From Rickettsiales bacterium (GTDB taxonomy: Bacteria > Pseudomonadota > Alphaproteobacteria > Rickettsiales > SXRF01): 64,000 nt of DNA. The stretch covers positions 1,364,001-1,428,000 of the forward strand of contig JAWKXN010000001.1 in the NCBI GenBank assembly GCA_041396965.1, in the 5' to 3' direction. Of the stretch, positions 1 through 10,292 are shown piece by piece (position 1 is the first letter of the stretch; each line of letters opens with the position of its first letter). A program made the position numbers and the translations under genes. Below the pieces are notes generated by a model, which saw only the letters and a list, made by a program, of their open reading frames with translations, was not told the DNA's origin and did no database searches.

Positions 1-24
1 GGCGGTATCAACAAAAAATTTCAT
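1..24 (-). CDS. Transaldolase (FSA/TalB-like), N-terminal fragment only
   Basis: The minus strand starts an ORF at base 24 that runs off the left edge. Its eight visible codons read MKFFVDTA, the usual first residues of the short fructose-6-phosphate aldolase/transaldolase family. An AAGGAAA ribosome binding site lies just upstream (about 31-37). The family interconverts sugar phosphates of the pentose phosphate pathway in the cytoplasm. A transaldolase gene next to priA and the atp operon is a known alphaproteobacterial arrangement, which supports the call. With only eight residues visible, the identification rests on the N-terminus plus context. Confidence 0.65.
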
Positions 25-182
25 TTTCTTTTCCTTAATATCTACAAATTGATGTATAAACACTAAAAACAGACAATAGACTTTATTTTTCTTGCCGCAA
101 TTGTTTTTTTCCGTATTGAATTTTATAATTCCTTGTGACAAAGTAAGGAATAGTAATTTCTGCAAGGAAAAGAATAAAATAT

Positions 183-434
183 ATGACAATGTCAACAGTA
201 ACTTCTAAAGGACAAACAACTATACCAGTTGATATTCGCAACTTTCTCAATATTCACGCTGGAGACAAGCTGGAATTTATAACGCTGGAAAAAGGCAAAG
301 TTATGATTGTACCAGCAACTTCCGATATATCAGAATTAAAAGGCTTCCTACCACGCCCTAAAAAAATAGCGTCAATTGCCGATATGGAAAAAGCAATTAA
401 AAAACGTGGAAGTGAACTTGGCGACAAGTCATGA
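183..434 (+). CDS. AbrB/MazE-family antitoxin (VapB-like)
   Basis: This 83-residue protein has a swapped-hairpin AbrB DNA-binding domain: the segment TVTSKGQTTIPVDIR near the N-terminus, then a GDKLEF motif, is the family signature. The C-terminal half is charged and would wrap the toxin. It overlaps the downstream PIN-domain gene by four bases (ATGA), the usual layout of a type II toxin-antitoxin operon, and such antitoxins normally repress their own promoter. An ATG at 183 follows an AGGAAAAG sequence near 164; a second ATG at 189 is also possible. The family call is firm; the name VapB is inferred from the partner. Confidence 0.88.
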   Translation: MTMSTVTSKGQTTIPVDIRNFLNIHAGDKLEFITLEKGKVMIVPATSDISELKGFLPRPKKIASIADMEKAIKKRGSELGDKS

Positions 435-832
435 TTGGTTTAGACACTAACCTCCTAATTCGTTATATAATTCGTGATGATTTAACACAGACCCGTGCGG
501 CGGATCGCTATATAGATAGCCTAAGTGAAGATGGTATTTCTTTATTTTTGAACAATATTGTTCTTTGCGAATTAGTACGGGTTCTAGAAGTCACCTACGA
601 GTACAACAAGATTCAAGTTGTAAGTGTCATAGAAAAAATACTAAGTACCAGCCAATTCTTATTTGAGGATACAAACGCTATATGGATAGCTATTTCCGCT
701 TATAAAAAGTCAAAATCAGGTTTCGCTGACTCGTTAATTGGAACTATTAATAAATTATCGGGCTGCGAAAAGACCGCTACATTTGATAAAAAAGCGGCGA
801 AATTACCAGATTTTGAGTTACTAAACTCATAA
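431..832 (+). CDS. PIN-domain ribonuclease toxin (VapC-like)
   Basis: A 133-residue PIN domain with the acidic residues expected for Mg2+-dependent RNA cleavage: D5 in GLDTN, E47 in CELVR, D100 in the FADSLI segment and D119 in TFDKKA. The usual VapC length is about 130 residues, so the gene looks complete and active. VapC toxins cut tRNA or rRNA and are held inactive by the cognate antitoxin encoded immediately upstream. The start codon overlaps the antitoxin stop, implying translational coupling. The target RNA cannot be told from sequence. Confidence 0.9.
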   Translation: MIGLDTNLLIRYIIRDDLTQTRAADRYIDSLSEDGISLFLNNIVLCELVRVLEVTYEYNKIQVVSVIEKILSTSQFLFEDTNAIWIAISAYKKSKSGFADSLIGTINKLSGCEKTATFDKKAAKLPDFELLNS

Positions 833-840
833 ACCTCCTT

Positions 841-2886
841 ATGAAACCTAAACAATTTGAAATTCTTGTCCCAACCGCCGTAAATCAGGCGTTTGATTAT
901 TTAACCTCTGATGAGATAGATGTCAGCTCTGGTGATATTGTAAACGTTACCTTTAGAAAAAAAGAATATCTCGCGCTAGTTTGGGCAGAAGGCAAAGCCA
1001 AAATAGATAAAAATAAAATAAAACATATAGATAAAAAATATAGTGAACTGCCGAAAATATCCTATAACGTAAGAAAATTCATTGACTGGGCGGCTTGGTA
1101 TAATTGCGCACCAAAAGGCTCTATCCTTAAAATGATGTTACCTATCAATGATATAGATAAGAAAAGCAGGATAAAATTAAACACTAACTTTGATATAAAC
1201 AAAATTGCCCTAAGTGAACTCTCTAAAATACAGAAAAAAGCCGCTGATCATTTACTGGCAAAAATAAATGATGGATTCAGCGTGACTCTGCTTGATGGCG
1301 TGACTGGATCAGGCAAAACTGAGGTATATTTTGATACTATCGCCAAGGCTCTAGTCACTCACAAATCAGAGACAGATAAACCTCAACTCTTGATCTTGCT
1401 ACCAGAAATTGGACTATCCTTACAATGGATAAAAAGATTTGAGAGTCGCTTTGGTTTTACTCCGATAATCTGGAACTCTGAGATAACCCCAGCGAAGAAA
1501 CGTGCCTCTTGGCTTGCCATAGCGAAAGGCGAGGCAAAAGTAATTATTGGCGCGCGCTCGGCACTATTCCTTCCCTACAAAAATCTTGGTCTTATCATAA
1601 TTGACGAAGAGCATGACGGCTCATACAAACAGGAGGATAACATTATATATAATGCGCGAGATATGGCAATCGCCCGCGCCAAATTTGAGAATATACCGGT
1701 GGTACTAGTATCAGCCACCCCATCACTAGAAAGTTACCATAACAGCAGAACTGGTAAATATCATGAAATATCACTTCCAATACGTCATGCAGAAGCGGTA
1801 ATGCCGGATGTACATATCATAGATATGCGTGGACAAAAACTTGAGCGTGGTCAATTTATCTCAAATCATTTACGCGAAAAACTGGCGAATACAATTGCAA
1901 GCGGTAAACAAGCTATGCTATTCTTAAATCGTCGTGGCTACGCGCCACTTACACTGTGCCGAGCGTGTGGCTACCGCTTCCAATGCCCTGACTGCTCAGC
2001 ATGGCTAGTTATTCATAAAGGCTCAGGATTTATAACTGGCCCAAGCCCTAATCCAAGTCTACACTGCCATCACTGCGGTTATAATATACAATACCCAAAA
2101 ACCTGTCCCGAATGTTCTGGTGAGGATACTCTTCACGCCTGTGGTCCGGGTGTGGAGAGAATATTAGAGGAAGTCGCCGATTTTCTGCCACAAGCGAGAA
2201 CTGAAATAATGGCAAGCGATAATTCTGGGGAAAACAAGCATATATCCAAAATTATTGAGGATATGAGCGAAAAAAATATAGACATATTAATCGGCACACA
2301 AATGATCGCTAAAGGCTATCATTTTCCAAATCTTACCACAATTGGTGTAATAGACGCTGACTTAGGTCTTGCCGGAGGTGACTTAAGAGCCAGTGAACGC
2401 ACCTACCAGCTATTACACCAATTATCGGGAAGAGCCGGACGTGAGCAAGATCGTGGCGAGGTATTCTTGCAAAGCTTTATTCCCGATCACCCCGTAATCA
2501 AAGCTTTGGTCTCTGGAAATAGAGACCGCTTCATGGAATTGGAACTAGAATCCAGAAAAAACGCCGATATGCCCCCATTCTCAAGACTAGCGGCAATCAT
2601 TACCGAAGATGAGAGTGAGGAAAAAGCGGCAGAGACAGCTAATATGCTCGCTAAAATCCTCCATGCGATGAACAACGCTAAAATAAACGAAAAACAAATC
2701 ATAAGAATATATGGACCAACTCCCGCTCCTTTACTTCTTCTGCGTGGTCGTTTCCGCTACCGATTATTGATAAAATCAGCGAAAAACATTAACCTATCTG
2801 ATATTATGGCAAATTGCGTAAAATCAGCTAATACCCCCTCTTCCACCAAAGTAAAGCTAGATATAGACCCACAGAGCTTTTTATAG
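841..2886 (+). CDS. priA: Primosomal replication restart helicase PriA
   Basis: PriA is a 3'-to-5' superfamily 2 DNA helicase that recognises stalled forks and reloads the replicative helicase. The 681-residue product has an N-terminal DNA-binding region, Walker A GVTGSGKT (153-160), a DEEH box (255-258), and the zinc-binding insert with eight cysteines (373, 376, 382, 385, 409, 412, 422, 425). Late helicase motifs include GTQMIAKG and SGRAGR. It is somewhat shorter than the E. coli protein (732). It starts nine bases after the toxin gene stop with no good Shine-Dalgarno sequence visible, so it may be partly coupled to the toxin-antitoxin operon. Location next to atpH is typical of alphaproteobacteria. 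Confidence 0.96.
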   Translation: MKPKQFEILVPTAVNQAFDYLTSDEIDVSSGDIVNVTFRKKEYLALVWAEGKAKIDKNKIKHIDKKYSELPKISYNVRKFIDWAAWYNCAPKGSILKMMLPINDIDKKSRIKLNTNFDINKIALSELSKIQKKAADHLLAKINDGFSVTLLDGVTGSGKTEVYFDTIAKALVTHKSETDKPQLLILLPEIGLSLQWIKRFESRFGFTPIIWNSEITPAKKRASWLAIAKGEAKVIIGARSALFLPYKNLGLIIIDEEHDGSYKQEDNIIYNARDMAIARAKFENIPVVLVSATPSLESYHNSRTGKYHEISLPIRHAEAVMPDVHIIDMRGQKLERGQFISNHLREKLANTIASGKQAMLFLNRRGYAPLTLCRACGYRFQCPDCSAWLVIHKGSGFITGPSPNPSLHCHHCGYNIQYPKTCPECSGEDTLHACGPGVERILEEVADFLPQARTEIMASDNSGENKHISKIIEDMSEKNIDILIGTQMIAKGYHFPNLTTIGVIDADLGLAGGDLRASERTYQLLHQLSGRAGREQDRGEVFLQSFIPDHPVIKALVSGNRDRFMELELESRKNADMPPFSRLAAIITEDESEEKAAETANMLAKILHAMNNAKINEKQIIRIYGPTPAPLLLLRGRFRYRLLIKSAKNINLSDIMANCVKSANTPSSTKVKLDIDPQSFL

Positions 2887-2931
2887 CGGTTTGAAGAAGG
2901 AACTAAGGAATTGAAGAAACGACGAATTGAG

Positions 2932-3108
2932 GAACAAGAAGCACGACCAGTAGGTCGTGCGAGCCTTTAGCCAGCGAAGCTGTATCCCATGTGAAAATCA
3001 GTAGATTTTCACGGGGATAAATAAAAATAGTTTCCAGCAGGCTGTGTGAGCCTTCAGCAATGCCTCATGGAATTTCCAGTAGGAAATACCGGAGGCGAAT
3101 ATAGAAAA
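2932..3108. repeat. Cluster of short hairpin repeats with constant CAGYAG loops, locus 1
   Basis: Between priA and the next convergent gene sit several hairpins built on one plan. The stem at 2941-2947 pairs with 2954-2960 around CAGTAG; 2991-2998 pairs with 3005-3012 around CAGTAG; 3069-3076 pairs with 3083-3090 (one mismatch) around CAGTAG. A degenerate unit with CAGCAG lies near 3030-3055. Spacer words such as GAGCCTTCAGC, CATGTGAAA and ACGGGGA recur, and the block starts with GAACAAGAAGCAC, which also opens the second locus near 55.5 kb. Stem sequences differ while pairing is kept. I do not recognise it as a named element. Confidence 0.8.
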
Positions 3109-3113
3109 TACCT

Positions 3114-4352
3114 CTAACCAACGGCAATAACGCTATCAGCGGATTTATGCTCACTTCCAGCCCGACGAGCTTCCTCAGCGGCGACAAAGGATTTGTTTGA
3201 TTTATCTATATTACTTATTCCTTCATATGCAGCTACTTTCCTGCTTAGATCCTTATTTTCCTTTACCAAGTCATCAAACTGCTCTTTTGCTTCTTTATAT
3301 TTTTTCTCCCCATTAGATAAACCTGAAAGGGAACCAATAATAGAACCAACTATAGATAAAGGGATAGCAATAATAACCGCTTTTGCGCCTCTACCAGTGG
3401 ATGCCCACAGCTCACTAGATTTCATTTTTTTAAGACTTTCTAAAAGTCCTTTTTTATTTTCCGCACCATCAAAAACTTTATCTAATTTACTAATAGCGGC
3501 AGCATGTTTTTCTTTATTATGAGAAACAGCACCAAGCGCACCACCAACGGTTAATCCAAGTGAAGACCCTTTACTAGAATCAATTTCCGACTGGCCAACC
3601 TTTACAGTAGCTTCATCAACCCCTTTATATTCAACTCCATCTACCGAATGCTTATCTTTTTCCTGCTTTGACTTGTAAGCTTTATACCCACCATAAGCGA
3701 TTCCTATACCAAGCACAGAAGCAAGCGCTACTAAAGCTTTATTGCCTTTTAACCTTCCAACAGCCCCCTTAACAGCACCTGCCGCAGAAGAAACATTCTT
3801 CTGTCCCTTCGCTTTATTAAAAACATTTTCAATTTTAGAAATAATTTCAGGATTAATTTTTACAGAATCAATAATGGCTTTATAATCTCTAGTATTTTCA
3901 GGTTTCCTAAGAAACTCTATAGCCCCACTTACCTCTGTAGAAATTTTATTAATTTCCTTCTGCATTTCTGGATTTAGAGTAAATCTATCCGGATGCAATA
4001 TTTTTTTTAATTTACCACCAACCTTATCCAATAATTCTTTATTCGGCAATTTATGTCCAAGCTTATTATATTCAGCAGTAATTGGATCATCTGGAAGATA
4101 CTCGGACAGCATCTTACCAACAACAGCGTGAGATTTAGCTACACTACCTAACTTATCATGTATTATCTTACTTATATCGTTTCTGGATATTTTATTCCCT
4201 CGTGCATGCTGTTCGTCCAATTGAAGAAGCTCAATGGCCGCACGCTGCCAGCTAGGAAGGGCTTCATAAATCTCCTTTCCAAGCTTAGCAGGGTCAACAC
4301 CCAGTATACTGGTATCATAGCTCTTTACCAAAGGTATAAGACTTGTTCCCAT
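3114..4352 (-). CDS. J-domain-containing membrane protein, function unknown
   Basis: A 412-residue protein with a DnaJ-like segment: KKILHPDRF contains the HPD tripeptide (120-122), followed by a helix ending in RKPENTRDYKAI (149-160), the normal end of a J-domain. J-domains stimulate Hsp70 ATPase, so an Hsp70 contact is expected. Unlike DnaJ, the J-domain is internal and followed by two hydrophobic segments (about 205-222 and 324-346) and a charged, probably coiled-coil region (350-375). No cleavable signal peptide is apparent. The start follows a TAGGA sequence. It is convergent with priA. The function is unknown; a secreted or membrane-anchored co-chaperone is one guess. J-domain confidence is good, role low. 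Confidence 0.7.
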   Translation of the reverse strand: MGTSLIPLVKSYDTSILGVDPAKLGKEIYEALPSWQRAAIELLQLDEQHARGNKISRNDISKIIHDKLGSVAKSHAVVGKMLSEYLPDDPITAEYNKLGHKLPNKELLDKVGGKLKKILHPDRFTLNPEMQKEINKISTEVSGAIEFLRKPENTRDYKAIIDSVKINPEIISKIENVFNKAKGQKNVSSAAGAVKGAVGRLKGNKALVALASVLGIGIAYGGYKAYKSKQEKDKHSVDGVEYKGVDEATVKVGQSEIDSSKGSSLGLTVGGALGAVSHNKEKHAAAISKLDKVFDGAENKKGLLESLKKMKSSELWASTGRGAKAVIIAIPLSIVGSIIGSLSGLSNGEKKYKEAKEQFDDLVKENKDLSRKVAAYEGISNIDKSNKSFVAAEEARRAGSEHKSADSVIAVG

Positions 4353-4720
4353 AACAATTCCTAAAAAACAAATAATTACATACTGTAAATCTACCCTATC
4401 AGCCTTAAAGGTACAACCAAACTTTTATTAAGTTTTTATTACACATGCGAAAATACTGACAAGGCATATAACACCTTAATATTACATTATTTTTAAGATA
4501 TTTTTATAATACAAAAATATATTAGTTATCCAATATGATATAGGACTAACACCCACGCGATAAACCAAAATCCATTATATACCCCCCCCAAAGCTAACAA
4601 TAACCTCAACTTCTATCAATTAAACCTAAAATTCACATAATTTTCTTGTTGCCTTTATAAATATTATTGCTAGTTTCTGCACTCGCAAAAACTAATTAAC
4701 CCAGAAAACATACTAAGGTC
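4353..4720. other. Intergenic region upstream of atpH, with a C8 tract
   Basis: This 368-base divergent spacer should hold the promoters of the J-domain gene (minus) and of the atp operon (plus). It is very AT-rich. The only obvious oddity is a run of eight C residues at about 4582-4589. No RNA gene or ORF with coding character was seen. Confidence 0.5.
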
Positions 4721-5272
4721 GTGAAAAATTCAAATTATAAAAAAATAGCCGAGCGTTACGTAAGCGCTCTGTTCGCTGCCTCTGAAAAGGAAAAACAACT
4801 TTCTTCGGTAGAGAAAGATTTGGTGTCAATCAGCAATCTTATTGAACAACAAGCTGAATTTAATGATTTCTTGTCTAATCCGTTATTGAGCCGTACTGAG
4901 CAAGAAAAAATCATCGTAGGTATACTTAAAAAAGCCAAAGCTAATGATCTTACTACAAAATTTATGGCTCTTCTTGCCCGTCATAATAGGCTTAGTGCCC
5001 TTAAAGAAATAATATCTATATTCCTAAAAAAAATAGCACAGAGCAAAGGTGAGCTATCAGCTGAGCTTATAGTGGCAAAATCCATAAAAGATAAGGAATC
5101 AGAAAAAATAGCTGAAAAGCTAGGTAAAGTGTATGGTAAAAAAATAAATCTTACAGTGAAGGAAAATCCAGAATTGCTGGGTGGTTCCATAATAAAGATA
5201 GGTAGCGTTCAGCTTGATGGCTCAGTGTCAGGCAAGCTCCACCGCCTTAGACAGGAACTAAAAGCCGCGTAA
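4721..5272 (+). CDS. atpH: ATP synthase F1 subunit delta
   Basis: The delta subunit (OSCP) links the F1 catalytic head to the peripheral stalk of ATP synthase. The 183-residue product begins with a typical helical N-terminal domain (KKIAERYVSALFAAS) and ends with the conserved PELLGGSIIKIGSVQLDGSVSG stretch seen across the family. Length is normal. The start is GTG, with AAGG about eight bases upstream. It is first in the F1 operon; the F0 genes are not adjacent, as is usual in alphaproteobacteria. Confidence 0.95.
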   Translation: MKNSNYKKIAERYVSALFAASEKEKQLSSVEKDLVSISNLIEQQAEFNDFLSNPLLSRTEQEKIIVGILKKAKANDLTTKFMALLARHNRLSALKEIISIFLKKIAQSKGELSAELIVAKSIKDKESEKIAEKLGKVYGKKINLTVKENPELLGGSIIKIGSVQLDGSVSGKLHRLRQELKAA

Positions 5273-5342
5273 CGTAAGAATAGCTAACTCACAATGAAAT
5301 AATATAACAAATTCTAAATGGTAAATTTAAGGAGCTTAAAAA

Positions 5343-6872
5343 ATGGATATTCGTCCTTCTGAAATATCAGATATACTAAAAAAGCAGATTGAAGAGTTTG
5401 ACGCTGGGGCTGAACTTTCCGAAACCGGACAAGTTGTATCTGTCGGTGATGGTATCGCTACCGTATATGGTCTTGAAAACGTACAAGCCGGTGAGATGGT
5501 AGAATTTGCTAGCGGCGTAAAAGGAATGGCTCTAAATCTAGCTTCTGATAATGTTGGTGTGGTTATCTTTGGTGATGATAGGACAGTAAAAGAGGGTGAT
5601 ACCGTAAAACGTACCTCCACCATTATGGACGCTCCTGTTGGCAAAGGTCTGCTTGGTCGTGTAGTTGACGGTCTTGGCAACCCAATTGATGGCAAAGGTC
5701 CTATTGAAAATGTGACTCGCGCACGGGTTGAGGTTAAAGCTCCGGGAATTATTGCTCGTAAATCCGTACATGAGCCAATGTCAACCGGAATTAAAGCGAT
5801 AGATACCCTAATACCAGTTGGTCGTGGACAACGCGAGCTTATCATCGGTGACCGTCAGACCGGTAAAACCGCTATTGCTGTGGATACAATTCTTAACCAA
5901 AAGAAAGTTAATCAAGGCAGTGATGAGAGTAAAAAACTATATTGCGTATATGTATGTATAGGTCAAAAGCGCTCAACAGTCGCTCAGGTTGTTAAAAAAC
6001 TTGAGGAATCTGGAGCGCTTGAATATACGATAGTAGTAGCCGCTACCGCCTCTGAGCCTGCTCCTCTACAATTCTTAGCGCCATATACTGGCTCTACTAT
6101 GGGTGAGTATTTCCGTGATAACGGCATGCACGCTCTTATCATATATGATGATCTGTCAAAACAAGCTGTAGCTTACCGCCAGATGTCGCTTCTTCTTCGC
6201 CGCCCACCGGGTCGTGAGGCCTATCCGGGTGACGTATTCTATATTCACTCACGCCTGCTTGAACGTTCGGCTAAAATGTCTGATGAAAAAGGCGCAGGTT
6301 CAATGACCGCCCTTCCCATTATTGAGACACAGGCTGGTGACGTTTCCGCTTATATTCCAACCAACGTTATTTCTATTACTGATGGTCAGATATTCCTAGA
6401 GACCGACCTATTCTATAAAGGTGTACGTCCAGCGGTAAATGTTGGTCTTTCAGTGTCCCGTGTGGGCTCTTCAGCGCAAATTAAAGCGATGAAGCAAGTT
6501 GCTGGCTCAATCAAGCTAGAGCTAGCTCAATTCCGTGAGATGGAATCTTTTGCCCAGTTTGGCTCAGATCTTGATCCAGCTACCCAAAAATTGCTAGCAC
6601 GCGGACAACGTCTTACCGAGCTACTTAAACAACCACAATATTCACCTCTTTCAACAGCGGAGCAGGTTTGTGTAATTTATTCAGGGGTAAAAGGTCATCT
6701 CGATAACATTAATACTCGTGAGGTAGGTCGTTTTGAAAAAGAACTATTACAAGAACTTCGTAATTCTCACAGTGATATACTTAATGATATTACTGAGAAG
6801 GCAGTCCTTAGCGATGCTACTGAAAACAAATTAAAATCTGTTATTGAGCAGTTAGTTAAGAGATTTGTATAA
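5343..6872 (+). CDS. atpA: ATP synthase F1 subunit alpha
   Basis: Alpha is the non-catalytic nucleotide-binding subunit of the F1 hexamer. The 509-residue product has the expected beta-barrel N-terminus, Walker A GDRQTGKT (169-176), the signature [17 protein letters not shown] and [23 protein letters not shown]. Length is normal. A strong AAGGAG site precedes the ATG. The gene follows atpH after a 70-base gap and is followed by atpG 12 bases later, all in one transcription unit. Confidence 0.98.
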   Translation: MDIRPSEISDILKKQIEEFDAGAELSETGQVVSVGDGIATVYGLENVQAGEMVEFASGVKGMALNLASDNVGVVIFGDDRTVKEGDTVKRTSTIMDAPVGKGLLGRVVDGLGNPIDGKGPIENVTRARVEVKAPGIIARKSVHEPMSTGIKAIDTLIPVGRGQRELIIGDRQTGKTAIAVDTILNQKKVNQGSDESKKLYCVYVCIGQKRSTVAQVVKKLEESGALEYTIVVAATASEPAPLQFLAPYTGSTMGEYFRDNGMHALIIYDDLSKQAVAYRQMSLLLRRPPGREAYPGDVFYIHSRLLERSAKMSDEKGAGSMTALPIIETQAGDVSAYIPTNVISITDGQIFLETDLFYKGVRPAVNVGLSVSRVGSSAQIKAMKQVAGSIKLELAQFREMESFAQFGSDLDPATQKLLARGQRLTELLKQPQYSPLSTAEQVCVIYSGVKGHLDNINTREVGRFEKELLQELRNSHSDILNDITEKAVLSDATENKLKSVIEQLVKRFV

Positions 6873-6884
6873 GGATTTTTAGTA

Positions 6885-7781
6885 ATGGCCTCGTTAAAAG
6901 ACCTTAAAAACCGTATTAATAGCGTTAAATCGACGCAAAAGATAACCAAAGCTATGAAGATGGTCGCCGCCGCCAAGCTGCGTAGAGCAAGAGAGCAAGC
7001 GGAAGCGGCACGTCCATATTCAGAAGCTATGGAGAATATTCTTATATCCGTAGCTAATTCCGCTAAAAACAGCTCTAATCTTCCTAAAATGCTATCAGGA
7101 ACTGGTAGTAATGATCGCCAGCTTATTGTAGTGGCGACCTCCGATAGAGGACTTTGTGGCGGTTTCAATAGCTCCATAGTGCGGGCGGTACGCCGTAAGG
7201 TAAAAGATCTGCAAAGCAAAGGGATAACTGTAAAGCTAATGTTTGTAGGGCGTAAAGGCTATGAGCAGTTAGGTCATGAATTCAAATCCATTATAATCTC
7301 AAAGTCAGAACTTAATAAAAAGAAGCTTAATTATAGTGATGCTGAGGAAATATCGAAGGATATTATCGCGCGCTTTGACGCTGGTGATTTTGATGTGTGT
7401 CATGTAGTTTACAATAAATTCAAATCAGCTATATCGCAGATAGTTACCTTTCAACAATTAATACCATTCAATATAGATAATCTTAATATTGAAGAAAATC
7501 AAGAAAGTAAGTCAACTAACTACTCATCTCCATATGAATACGAGCCAGATCAAACTGAAGTGTTAAACGACCTACTACCACGCAATCTTGGTGTACAAAT
7601 GTATAAGGCACTACTGGAAAACGCGGCAAGTGAGCAAGGCGCGAGGATGACCGCTATGGATAACGCTACTCGTAACGCCGGTGAGATGATTAAGAAACTA
7701 TCTCTTACCTATAACCGGACACGTCAAGCGGCTATTACTAAAGAGCTTATTGAGATTATCAGCGGCGCGGAGGCTGTATAG
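6885..7781 (+). CDS. atpG: ATP synthase F1 subunit gamma
   Basis: Gamma is the rotating central shaft of F1. The 298-residue product has the conserved N-terminal coiled-coil helix (RINSVKSTQKITKAMKMVAAAKL), the middle SDRGLCGGFN loop, and the C-terminal helix with SEQGARMTAMDNATRNAGEM. Length is normal. The next coding sequence begins only five bases after its stop, and is not atpD but a nucleotidyltransferase, so the usual atpG-atpD junction is broken by a two-gene insertion. Confidence 0.97.
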   Translation: MASLKDLKNRINSVKSTQKITKAMKMVAAAKLRRAREQAEAARPYSEAMENILISVANSAKNSSNLPKMLSGTGSNDRQLIVVATSDRGLCGGFNSSIVRAVRRKVKDLQSKGITVKLMFVGRKGYEQLGHEFKSIIISKSELNKKKLNYSDAEEISKDIIARFDAGDFDVCHVVYNKFKSAISQIVTFQQLIPFNIDNLNIEENQESKSTNYSSPYEYEPDQTEVLNDLLPRNLGVQMYKALLENAASEQGARMTAMDNATRNAGEMIKKLSLTYNRTRQAAITKELIEIISGAEAV

Positions 7782-7785
7782 TGAG

Positions 7786-8079
7786 ATGATAACTCTTGAA
7801 CAACTTCGTACTCAATATAAACTGCAAATCCTAGAGTTAGCTGAGAAGCACAGGGTGGATAATATTCGGGTATTTGGTTCTGTAGCCAGAGGAGATGCGG
7901 ACGAAGATAGTGACATTGATTTTTTATGCCATCTTCCTAAAGGCACCACAATTTGGGAAATGGCGGGAATGCTTTATGATCTGGAGAATATGCTAAAAAC
8001 CAAAGTTGATTTAGTTTCAGATACGAGTTTACGCCCTCATGTTGCTGATAGCATATTAAGCGGTGCTATACCATTATGA
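7786..8079 (+). CDS. MntA-type nucleotidyltransferase antitoxin (MNT domain)
   Basis: A 97-residue minimal nucleotidyltransferase. The segment GSVARGDADEDSDID matches the GS-x10-DxD active site of MntA enzymes exactly. In characterised HepT/MntA pairs, MntA transfers AMP groups to a tyrosine of the HepT toxin and so silences it. The partner HEPN gene follows with a four-base ATGA overlap. I place the start at the ATG at 7786, after the atpG stop, because an upstream extension would only read through the end of atpG in another frame. It lies inside the atp operon, which is unusual. Confidence 0.88.
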   Translation: MITLEQLRTQYKLQILELAEKHRVDNIRVFGSVARGDADEDSDIDFLCHLPKGTTIWEMAGMLYDLENMLKTKVDLVSDTSLRPHVADSILSGAIPL

Positions 8080-8420
8080 GAACACATGATAAAGAAAGGG
8101 ATATTATAAAATTACAACATGTTCTTGAAGCGATATCCGGAATTGAGAAATTGCTTGCTTCCGGCTTAAAGAATGATATTGCCGATAAGGCTTTGGAAAG
8201 ATATTTTGAGATAATAGGCGAAGCTTGCCGTGGAGTATCAAAGGATATTCTATCTAAATATCCAACAATACCTTGGGGAAATATCATAGCTCTGAGAAAC
8301 ATAATATCTCATGAATATGATAAGGTTGAAGTAAAGACATTATACGATATTGCGGAAAACAAGATCCCAGCTCTTAGGGATTGGATAATTGGAATCTTAG
8401 AAGAACAAACGAAAGATTAG
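8076..8420 (+). CDS. HepT-type HEPN ribonuclease toxin (DUF86)
   Basis: A 114-residue all-helical HEPN (DUF86) protein. It carries RNIISHEY, which fits the RX4HXY catalytic/AMPylation motif of HepT toxins: the R and H cut RNA and the Y is the residue modified by MntA in studied systems. The start overlaps the antitoxin gene by four bases. Only 24 bases separate it from the atpD start, so the pair is embedded in the ATP synthase transcription unit and probably co-transcribed with it. The motif is intact, suggesting a functional toxin. Confidence 0.88.
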   Translation: MRTHDKERDIIKLQHVLEAISGIEKLLASGLKNDIADKALERYFEIIGEACRGVSKDILSKYPTIPWGNIIALRNIISHEYDKVEVKTLYDIAENKIPALRDWIIGILEEQTKD

Positions 8421-8429
8421 AAAAACTAA

Positions 8430-9875
<1,446 letters not shown>

Positions 9876-9908
9876 TTATTAACATTATATAGAAAGAGAG
9901 ATATTTTT

Positions 9909-10292
9909 ATGATAAAGAAAATTATTTTAGCGATCTCTGTTATCGCTCTAGGAGCATGCTCGTCTTCTGGTAACATATCTCTTAAAGGACAGACCCAAGA
10001 ATCTGTGGCAGAAAAAATAAAAGTCGGTGACTCAAAACAAAAGGTTACTGCAGCCTTTGGTAGTCCAAGTGATGTATCCTTTACTGACAGCGGCAATGAA
10101 ATTTGGAAATATGAATATATAGACGCTTCATCAAAACCACAGAACTTTATTCCAATCGTAGGACTGATAAATTCTGGAATGGAAGGAAAGAAATACACTC
10201 TAGCGGTATTTTTCAATAAAAAAGGAATGGTAGAGAATTACTCATATAGCGCCAGTGACTATGAGACTAACGCTGGTATAATAGGTAAGTAG
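9909..10292 (+). CDS. Small lipoprotein of the SmpA/OmlA (BamE-like) fold
   Basis: A 127-residue protein with a lipoprotein signal peptide ending in the lipobox LGAC, so it is probably anchored in the outer or inner membrane facing the periplasm. The mature part has KVGDSKQKVTAAFGSPS followed by IWKYEY, the pattern of the SmpA/OmlA fold found in BamE and similar lipoproteins. It is not clearly BamE itself. It sits between atpD and atpC in the same direction with short gaps, so it is likely co-transcribed with ATP synthase, an unexpected location. Fold call moderate, function unknown. Confidence 0.72.
   Translation: MIKKIILAISVIALGACSSSGNISLKGQTQESVAEKIKVGDSKQKVTAAFGSPSDVSFTDSGNEIWKYEYIDASSKPQNFIPIVGLINSGMEGKKYTLAVFFNKKGMVENYSYSASDYETNAGIIGK

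Noticed and set aside
2932..3108. CRISPR-like array
   Set aside because: The repeats are palindromes with variable stems and a constant loop, spacing is irregular, and there are no unique spacers or cas genes.
5336..5845. A 169-residue minus-strand ORF opposite atpA
   Set aside because: It is a shadow of the atpA reading frame; residues are rich in Ser/Pro/Arg/Thr as expected of a complementary frame.
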